A stretch of 11,860 bases of DNA from Proteobacteria bacterium UBA6920 (GTDB lineage Bacteria > Pseudomonadota > Gammaproteobacteria > SG8-11): contig DKAS01000078.1 in NCBI GenBank assembly GCA_002448875.1, positions 1 to 11,860 of the forward strand. Reading direction: 5' to 3'. Positions 6,515 to 11,860 of this stretch are shown here, in pieces. The translations under genes were made by a program, and so were the position numbers. Within the stretch, counting starts at the first letter, position 1; the number at the start of each line of letters is the position of its first letter. The notes below the pieces were generated by a model that saw nothing but the letters and a program-made list of their open reading frames with translations, was not told the origin of the DNA and made no database searches.

Positions 6515-8500
6515 ATGAAGATTATCGACAACTGGAAAGTACGCAATAAGATCCTGTTGATGGCCATGATCCCGTTGCTTGCGATGTCGGTTCTGGTTAT
6601 ACAGCACACGATGGAGCAAATCACGGTGGTTTCCAAGTTGACCAGTGTCTCTCAGGATATGGAATTTGCCAGAATGATCAGCGGCCTGGTTCACGAATTG
6701 CAGAAGGAGCGCGGTCTGAGCGGAGCTTTTCTTGGCAGTAAAGGTCAGGCGCAGCGCACCGAGCTGATGCGGCAGCGTGAGTTGGTCGATGAGAAAAGTG
6801 GCAAGTTGCTGGCTTTTATCGAACAGCATGCAGATAAACAATATCTGAGTGACGAAAAATTCGCGCAGGGAATAAGTAATATAAAGAACCTCGGTCGGGT
6901 GCGTGACCGGATTATGGATCTGCAAATCGAAGCGCGCGAAGCCATCGACTATTTAAGTGACACCATCGAAAAGTCGTTTTCAATAGAAAACAGGCTGGCG
7001 TACGCTACGGTCGACGCCGCCATGGCTCTCAAGTTGGTTGCATACCTCAATCTGCAGAACCTGAAGGAATTGGCGGGACAGGAGCGAGCGGTATTGGCGA
7101 CAGTTTTCGCCAGGGACGCTTTTACCCCGGAAATGTATCGCCGGTTCGAAGGACTGCTGGCAGCGCAAAAGGTTCTGGAGGCGGCATTTTTCTCCAGGGG
7201 AACCCCGGAATATCAGGATCTGTTTCAGAAAAAAATGCGTGGCGAATATCTGGAAGCGACAAGTCGCATGCGTAGTATCGCCGCGGAAAAGTCAGAAAGC
7301 GGCGGTTTTGCCATCTCCGGTAGCGACTGGTTTCGCGCGCAAACCGGCAAAATAGATTTGCTGCGCGAGGTGGAATCCGCGATAGCGGATGATCTGGTGG
7401 CGGACGCAGGCAACCAATTGCGAGAAGCGGAAGGCAGCGAAATTCGGACTATAGTCACCAGCGTATTTGCCCTGTGCTTGACCATCTACCTGGTCTGGAG
7501 CATAACAAATAAAACCACGACGTCGCTGAAAAGAACGCTGCAGGCGGCGGAGAAAATCGCTGCCGGTGACCTGGAAGTGGAGCTGCAGGTCGACAGCAAG
7601 GATGAAATCGGTCAATTGGCGACGGCTATTCGCAATATGGCTGCAAGGCTAGCATCCATCATCACGCAGATACTGGGCAGCGCCAATGCGCTTGCCAGTG
7701 CCGCCAATGAAGTAAGTGCATCGGCGCAAACGCTGAGCCAGGGATCCAGTGAGCAGGCAGCCAGCGTCGAGCAAACCAGCGCATCGCTGGAGCAGATGAG
7801 TTCGTCGATAAATCAGAATGCGGAAAATGCCAAGGTTACGGACAGTATGGCAACCAAGGCGGCGGCTGAGGCAACGGACGGCGGCAAGGCTGTAGAAGAG
7901 ACCGTGGCGGCGATGAATCAGATCGCGGAAAAAATCGGCATCATCGAAGATATCGCCTACAAAACCAATCTGCTGGCCCTGAACGCAGCCATCGAAGCAG
8001 CCCGTGCCGGGGAGCATGGCAAGGGTTTCGCGGTAGTTGCGGACGAAGTGCGCAAACTGGCGGAGCGCAGTCAAATGTCCGCGCAGGAAATCAGCGAGCA
8101 GGCCATCGGTAGTGTGGATATTGCCAATCGCGCAGGAGCCTTGTTGACGCAAATGCTGCCGAGTATCAGGAAAACGGCTGATCTGGTGCAGGAAATTACC
8201 GCGGCGTCGGAGGAACAATCGGTAGGCGTCGGACAGGTCACCACGGCCATGGAGCAACTGGACAAAGTAGCGCAAAGCGCTGCGGCTTCTTCGGAGCAGC
8301 TGGCGGCAACGGCTGACCAGTTGAGTGGCTACGCGGAGGATTTGATGCGGGTTGTTTCCTTCTTCAAGGTTAAGGCGGGCGTTAACGCCAGGTCCCTAAC
8401 CGCGGAAAATGGTACGGGTATAGATCAGCTCAAGCCTAAGCAAAGGACCGCCATGGCGATAGATGAGGCGGATTTCGAGCGCTACACGGAGGTTGTATGA
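6515..8500 (+). CDS. Methyl-accepting chemotaxis protein with NIT (nitrate/nitrite-sensing-type) domain
   Basis: A 661-residue chemoreceptor. TM1 is about 13-29, the periplasmic NIT domain spans about 45-305, TM2 is about 312-331 ([18 protein letters not shown]), HAMP is about 332-385 ([20 protein letters not shown]), then comes the signalling coiled coil. The NIT assignment rests on the hallmark [18 protein letters not shown] (from residue 60) followed by a Q-R-x-x-x-D pattern, in an all-helical extracytoplasmic region of about 260 residues. NIT domains are named for nitrate/nitrite sensing in NasR, but not all members are proven to bind these ions. The hairpin tip is at 478-499 and nearly matches that of the preceding receptor, so the two can probably share one array. 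A purine-rich AAGGA site (6501-6505) lies 9 bases before the ATG. The TGA stop overlaps the ATG of the next gene (ATGA), indicating translational coupling to cheW. Confidence 0.93.
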   Translation: MKIIDNWKVRNKILLMAMIPLLAMSVLVIQHTMEQITVVSKLTSVSQDMEFARMISGLVHELQKERGLSGAFLGSKGQAQRTELMRQRELVDEKSGKLLAFIEQHADKQYLSDEKFAQGISNIKNLGRVRDRIMDLQIEAREAIDYLSDTIEKSFSIENRLAYATVDAAMALKLVAYLNLQNLKELAGQERAVLATVFARDAFTPEMYRRFEGLLAAQKVLEAAFFSRGTPEYQDLFQKKMRGEYLEATSRMRSIAAEKSESGGFAISGSDWFRAQTGKIDLLREVESAIADDLVADAGNQLREAEGSEIRTIVTSVFALCLTIYLVWSITNKTTTSLKRTLQAAEKIAAGDLEVELQVDSKDEIGQLATAIRNMAARLASIITQILGSANALASAANEVSASAQTLSQGSSEQAASVEQTSASLEQMSSSINQNAENAKVTDSMATKAAAEATDGGKAVEETVAAMNQIAEKIGIIEDIAYKTNLLALNAAIEAARAGEHGKGFAVVADEVRKLAERSQMSAQEISEQAIGSVDIANRAGALLTQMLPSIRKTADLVQEITAASEEQSVGVGQVTTAMEQLDKVAQSAAASSEQLAATADQLSGYAEDLMRVVSFFKVKAGVNARSLTAENGTGIDQLKPKQRTAMAIDEADFERYTEVV

Positions 8501-9066
8501 GGCTGGCAAGGAAAACAAAGGAGAAGACCGGCAGCGAGGTTGCTGGTGAAGAGCTGCACAAATACCTTTGTTTTTTATGTAAGGAAAAAATTTACGCAAT
8601 CAACATTTTGCGGGTGAAGGAGCTGGTTGAACACATGGAAGTAACCAGTTTGCCACAGATGCCCGATTTCTATTTGGGAGCGATAAATCTGCGGGGCTGT
8701 GTCGTTCCGATCATCGATTTGGCGAGACGTTTGGGATTGGGCGTGTCTGAAATCAGCCGCAGGTCGTGTTTTGTAATCGTTGAGATCGAGATAGATGGCC
8801 AGAAGCAGGATGCGGGCGTAGTGGTCGATGGCGTCAGTGAAGTTGCCGACATACCACCGGAAAATCGCCAACGGTCTCCGGATTTCGGTGGCACGATCAG
8901 AAACGAATATATAGAAAGTATAGGTAAGGTGTCCGGCAAGTTTGTGGTTATTTTAAATATTAAAAGTGTTTTATCCATGAGCGACCTCAAGAAGTTGAGT
9001 TCGACGCTGCGAGCGCATGCGGAGGAACCCGAACGGGATGCGAACACCGCAACGGTAGCACGGTAA
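8497..9066 (+). CDS. cheW: CheW-type coupling protein, first copy, with C-terminal extension
   Basis: A 189-residue CheW adaptor, which links chemoreceptor tips to the P5 domain of CheA in the array. The CheW fold starts near residue 20 ([19 protein letters not shown]) and runs to about 165. It includes [17 protein letters not shown] and the strongly conserved [20 protein letters not shown], whose R66 aligns with the essential arginine of E. coli CheW. The fold ends at [18 protein letters not shown] hydrophilic tail of about 24 residues ([16 protein letters not shown] at the end) is longer than usual. The start ATG overlaps the upstream receptor stop as ATGA, with GGAGG (8488-8492) 4 bases before it. 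It is clearly paralogous to the next gene, so the operon encodes two couplers. Some codons are AT-rich at 8570-8600 and 8940-8970 compared with its neighbour. Confidence 0.94.
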   Translation: MRLARKTKEKTGSEVAGEELHKYLCFLCKEKIYAINILRVKELVEHMEVTSLPQMPDFYLGAINLRGCVVPIIDLARRLGLGVSEISRRSCFVIVEIEIDGQKQDAGVVVDGVSEVADIPPENRQRSPDFGGTIRNEYIESIGKVSGKFVVILNIKSVLSMSDLKKLSSTLRAHAEEPERDANTATVAR

Positions 9067-9113
9067 GTCACCAAAAGCGGCAACGCAGCAGAGGATTAAC
9101 CCAGGAGAGCAAT

Positions 9114-9680
9114 ATGACTGCGCTAGCACAAAACAATGGAAACGATCGGGCAGCGCCCCGGTTGACGGAAGACTCCATGGTTAAGGACGGGCTCGAAAAT
9201 GGAAAATACCTTTCTTTTATGATCAAGCACGAGCCCTATGGCATGGATATTCTGGCGATCAAGGAAATTATCGAATACGCCCATGTGACGCGGGTGCCGC
9301 GGGTGCCGGCCACCATCAGGGGGGTGATCAATCTACGGGGCAATGTTGTGCCGGTGATCGACCTGGCGGAGCGCATCGGGCTCGGCACGCAGCCGGTCTC
9401 GCGACGCGCCTGTATCGTCGTGACGGAGGTGCGTGCCAGCGACGAAGTGCTTGACGTTGGCGTCGTCGTCGATTCGGTCAACGCAGTGCTGGATATCGTC
9501 CGGGAAGACGTGGAACCGGCGCCCGCATTTGGATCGACGATTCCTGTTGACTACATACAGGGGATGGGGAGGCTCGGCAAGGAATTCATCGTGCTTCTGG
9601 AAATGAAGAAGATTCTCGATATGGACGAGCTTGCGCGGCTGGATCTGACGCAACACGCAGGCGTGGCCGGAGGCAGATAA
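9114..9680 (+). CDS. cheW: CheW-type coupling protein, second copy
   Basis: A 188-residue second CheW. A poorly conserved N-terminal stretch of about 30 residues (ALAQNNGNDRAAPRL) comes before the fold, which starts at KYLSFMIKHEPYGMDILAIK. Diagnostic parts are IIEYAHVTRVPRVPATIRG, the NLRG motif with R75 in GVINLRGNVVPVIDLAERIG, DVGVVVDSVNAVLDI, and the final KEFIVLLEMKKILDMDEL. It should couple receptors to CheA like its upstream paralogue; sequence does not show whether the two prefer different receptors. The start ATG has GGAG (9102-9105) 8 bases upstream, and the 47 bases between the two cheW genes contain nothing else I can identify. Its TAA stop overlaps the ATG of the following gene by one base (TAATG), suggesting coupled translation of that small protein. 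Confidence 0.94.
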   Translation: MTALAQNNGNDRAAPRLTEDSMVKDGLENGKYLSFMIKHEPYGMDILAIKEIIEYAHVTRVPRVPATIRGVINLRGNVVPVIDLAERIGLGTQPVSRRACIVVTEVRASDEVLDVGVVVDSVNAVLDIVREDVEPAPAFGSTIPVDYIQGMGRLGKEFIVLLEMKKILDMDELARLDLTQHAGVAGGR

Positions 9681-10261
9681 TGGCTGGGGGCGGGGAAAGT
9701 GCATTATTGGCAATTGCACGCACCAGTATTTTGATCAAGAAGGTGGTGGGGCGATCGGAAAAGGTGCACAGGATCGCATTGAATGCCATGTTCATGTCAC
9801 GTAAGAGCGCTGATGGCGTGGCGGGATTTTCCTCGGTGACCACGCAGTTGCGATCATTCAGTAAAAATCTGAATGAAAGAATGCGAAAAATCGAGGGATC
9901 GATTCGTGCCATGGTAGGTACTATCGGCTTACGCAAAAAAACGCAGCGTTTTCACCAGGTAGTTATACGCATACCCGCCGGTAACGCCAGCGATAAATTC
10001 GCCCGGCTGGGGAGTGATGTCAGCGCAATGCAGCGTGTCACCGCCCAGGCAGTGGGCAAGTTAGAGGCCGAGTTGGACAGAACGCTTATGTTTGTCAGAA
10101 TCGGACAGAATCTCGCAGTTTTGGCCAAGGTGCAGGCGAATGTCGCCGGCGACCAACGCGGCGCGTTGCGTAAGATCGCCGAGGAGTTGGATCAAGCCAT
10201 CGATGCAATAGAAAACGATATCAGCGGCTGCCAGCGTCAACTGGCTGGAATGCTGCAGTGA
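9680..10261 (+). CDS. Short soluble helical protein with a degenerate chemoreceptor-hairpin-like segment
   Basis: A 193-residue cytoplasmic protein with no signal peptide and no membrane segment; I know no named family for it. It appears mostly helical: residues 1-31, a central turn region, and long amphipathic stretches at about 55-80 and 110-190, interrupted near 84-100 (KKTQRFHQVVIRIPAG). Residues 32-50 (IALNAMFMSRKSADGVAGF) align without gaps to the receptor tip [19 protein letters not shown] of the upstream MCPs, sharing A, L, N, A and the final GF. They are followed by a comparable QLRSFSKN in place of EVRKLAER. The glutamate and arginine used for receptor trimer contact are not kept. 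This suggests a descendant or mimic of an MCP tip that might bind CheA, CheW or ODP; that is inference. It is translationally coupled to cheW (TAATG) and followed after 10 bases by the ODP gene, so it probably acts in this chemotaxis complex. Confidence 0.75.
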   Translation: MAGGGESALLAIARTSILIKKVVGRSEKVHRIALNAMFMSRKSADGVAGFSSVTTQLRSFSKNLNERMRKIEGSIRAMVGTIGLRKKTQRFHQVVIRIPAGNASDKFARLGSDVSAMQRVTAQAVGKLEAELDRTLMFVRIGQNLAVLAKVQANVAGDQRGALRKIAEELDQAIDAIENDISGCQRQLAGMLQ

Positions 10262-10271
10262 AATAGATCCT

Positions 10272-11006
10272 ATGAAAAAACTACAGTACATTTACGAAAA
10301 CGGGTCGCACAAGTGGGCGATCGTGGCACGTGATGTGGAACGGCCGCAGTATCTGATAGACACCAATGAATACCTGGTGATAAATGACGACAGAGCCTTG
10401 TTGACCGATCCTGGTGGAATCGAAATATTTCCGGCGGTTTTTTCCGCGATCAACGAACACTTCGATGCTTCAGCCATCGATATGATATTTTCTTCGCATC
10501 AGGACCCCGATATTATTTCGTCGTTGAGCTTGTGGTTGGAGGTCAACCGGCAGCTGAAATGCAATATCAGCTGGTTGTGGAGCGGTTTCGTACCGCACTT
10601 TGGCGGGGACAAGAATACTTTTATCGATTTGCCGGATGAAGGCGCGGAAATCAGGCTGCAAGGGCTGAAGTTGCAGGCGATACCCGCCCATTATCTGCAT
10701 TCGTCCGGGAATTTTCATCTGTACGATCCCGTGGCGAAAATATTGTTTTCCGGTGATATCGGTGCCGCACTGTCCGGGAGTGAAGAACTGCCGATTTTCG
10801 TCAGCGACTTCGATCGCCATATACAGTTCGCAAAAAAGTTTCATCAACGCTGGCTGGGGTCCAATGAAGCAAAACAGAATTGGTGTCAGCGTATAGCCGC
10901 CATGGATATCGACATGTTGTGTCCGCAGCATGGTTCGATCTACACGGGCGATGACGTTGAACGTTTCATCAACTGGCTGGCGGAGTTACCCGTTGGTGTG
11001 ATGTAA
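10272..11006 (+). CDS. ODP-type oxygen-binding di-iron protein (metallo-beta-lactamase fold) of chemotaxis operons
   Basis: A 244-residue cytoplasmic protein of the metallo-beta-lactamase fold, close to the di-iron half of flavodiiron proteins but without a flavodoxin domain. Candidate metal ligands in order: H76, D78 and D80 in SSHQDPDI; H143 in AHYLHSSGNF; D162 in FSGDIG; H220 in PQHGSIY. This matches the flavodiiron set (HxExDH, H, D, H), except that the last histidine of the first motif is isoleucine (I81) and the Glu is Asp. Relatives are the oxygen-binding di-iron protein ODP of Treponema denticola, reported as an O2/iron sensor for chemotaxis. With no reductase domain, sensing is more likely than O2 reduction. 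There is no strong ribosome site, so translation may depend on the gene ending 10 bases upstream. Its stop codon directly abuts the cheR start (TAAATG). A generic MBL hydrolase is the alternative, less likely in this context. Confidence 0.87.
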   Translation: MKKLQYIYENGSHKWAIVARDVERPQYLIDTNEYLVINDDRALLTDPGGIEIFPAVFSAINEHFDASAIDMIFSSHQDPDIISSLSLWLEVNRQLKCNISWLWSGFVPHFGGDKNTFIDLPDEGAEIRLQGLKLQAIPAHYLHSSGNFHLYDPVAKILFSGDIGAALSGSEELPIFVSDFDRHIQFAKKFHQRWLGSNEAKQNWCQRIAAMDIDMLCPQHGSIYTGDDVERFINWLAELPVGVM

Positions 11007-11843
11007 ATGACTCAACCGATCGCAATCGAATGGGGTTTCGGCCAATTTGGCTCGATTTCCGATCGGGAATTCGCCGATATTCAACGCTTACTGTTTAAAA
11101 TTTCCGGTATCTCCCTCAGCGATGCTAAAAAGGTTCTGGTTACCGGTCGGCTGGCCAAGCGGTTGCGCTACCTTCAGTTGCAGAGCTATGCCGAATATTT
11201 CACCTATATCACCCATCCCGATCATAAGCAGGAACTGCAGGTAGCCATCGATCTGCTGACTACCAACGAAACTTATTTTTTCCGCGAAGAAAAGCATTTC
11301 GAATTTCTGCAGAAGACAGTTTTTCCTCAACTGGAGAGAAATCCAACGGTACGCATCTGGAGTGCGGCCTGTTCCAGCGGTGAGGAGGCATATACCCTGG
11401 CCATGCTGCTGCAGGAGCGCTTCGCCAGACGTTGGAAAATTCTCGCTTCCGATATCAGTCAGCGGGTGTTGGCCATCGCCGCTGCCGGTGTTTATCCCGA
11501 AGAGGCTGCGGAAAAAATCCCGAAGAGCTATCTGGCAAAATATTGTTTAAAGGGCGTGCGCAGTCAGGCGGGGTACTTGATGGTGGACAAAACGCTCCGC
11601 GACAACATGGAGTTCACGCAAATAAATCTCAATCAGCCACTACCGGAAACCGGTATGTTCGACATAATATTTCTGCGCAATGTGCTGATTTATTTCAATG
11701 CTGAGACCAAACGCCAGGTCATCGCACAGCTTTTGAAGCGTCTCAACAGCGGCGGCTATTTTATCACCAGTCATTCCGAAACCGCCAGCGGGCTGGCGGA
11801 AGGACTGGTCACAGTAAGACCGTCCATATACCGGAAGTCCTGA
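11007..11843 (+). CDS. cheR: Chemotaxis protein methyltransferase CheR
   Basis: A complete 278-residue CheR, which methylates receptor glutamates with S-adenosylmethionine to reset receptor activity during adaptation. The N-terminal helical domain (about 15-80) is followed by the conserved TNETYFFRE (residues 86-94, with the catalytic-region R93). The SAM-binding core follows: RIWSAACSSGEEAYTLAM (G125, E126), an acidic loop after strand 2 (ILASDISQRVL), and IIFLRNVLIYF, then the usual GGYFITSHSE near the C-terminus. No TPR or other extension is present. The start ATG directly follows the ODP stop with only a weak GGTG-like ribosome site (about 10 bases away), so translation is probably coupled. 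Since neither MCP here ends in a CheR-tethering pentapeptide, it would act by direct substrate binding. Only 17 bases follow the stop; cheD and cheB are the likely next genes but are not visible. Confidence 0.97.
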   Translation: MTQPIAIEWGFGQFGSISDREFADIQRLLFKISGISLSDAKKVLVTGRLAKRLRYLQLQSYAEYFTYITHPDHKQELQVAIDLLTTNETYFFREEKHFEFLQKTVFPQLERNPTVRIWSAACSSGEEAYTLAMLLQERFARRWKILASDISQRVLAIAAAGVYPEEAAEKIPKSYLAKYCLKGVRSQAGYLMVDKTLRDNMEFTQINLNQPLPETGMFDIIFLRNVLIYFNAETKRQVIAQLLKRLNSGGYFITSHSETASGLAEGLVTVRPSIYRKS

Positions 11844-11860
11844 ACTTGGTAGCCGGCAAG

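Noticed and set aside
5760..8110. Long DNA repeat formed by the two MCP signalling domains
   Set aside because: Protein similarity is high around the hairpin, but the third-codon bases differ throughout, so this is conserved paralogy, not a recent repeat or recombination hot spot that I can support.

Overview
The window reads as proteobacterial chromosome. The coding style (GGAGG-type Shine-Dalgarno sites, roughly 50% GC in the chemotaxis genes by a spot count), the Pgi sequence and the Che protein types all fit a gamma- or betaproteobacterium. I cannot name the genus from the sequence alone.

Layout: (1) positions 2-499 hold the 3' end of pgi (glucose-6-phosphate isomerase). (2) Positions 492-824 or 836, minus strand, encode a small XRE-family repressor that converges on pgi and overlaps its end by 8 bases. 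(3) Positions about 837-1266 are AT-rich (105 G+C in the 360 bases 841-1200, about 29%, hand count). This stretch carries nested inverted repeats just upstream of the XRE gene and one possible 39-codon ORF, but no well-supported gene. (4) From 1267 to the right edge runs one plus-strand chemotaxis operon: cheY, a STAS-domain protein, cheA, a dCache-type chemoreceptor, a NIT-domain chemoreceptor, cheW, a second cheW, a short soluble protein, an ODP-type di-iron metallo-beta-lactamase-fold protein, and cheR. Gene spacing runs from a 4-base overlap to 57 bases, and the operon probably continues past position 11860. cheD and cheB are the usual partners and are not in the window.

How it works together: the two membrane receptors read an extracytoplasmic ligand (dCache) and, by family analogy, nitrate/nitrite or a related cue (NIT). 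The two CheW paralogues couple them to CheA, which phosphorylates CheY and probably other response regulators elsewhere. CheR methylates receptors for adaptation. Three parts are not in the textbook set. The CheA has an insert between its P2-like and P3 domains that matches the 24-residue MshEN (cyclic-di-GMP receptor) motif once very well and once in degenerate form. The 193-aa soluble protein contains a stretch that aligns without gaps to the chemoreceptor hairpin tip but has lost most contact residues. The ODP-type protein belongs to the family recruited as an oxygen/iron sensor for chemotaxis in Treponema denticola. The inferred picture is an energy-taxis or redox-taxis array with O2 and perhaps nitrate and cyclic-di-GMP inputs.
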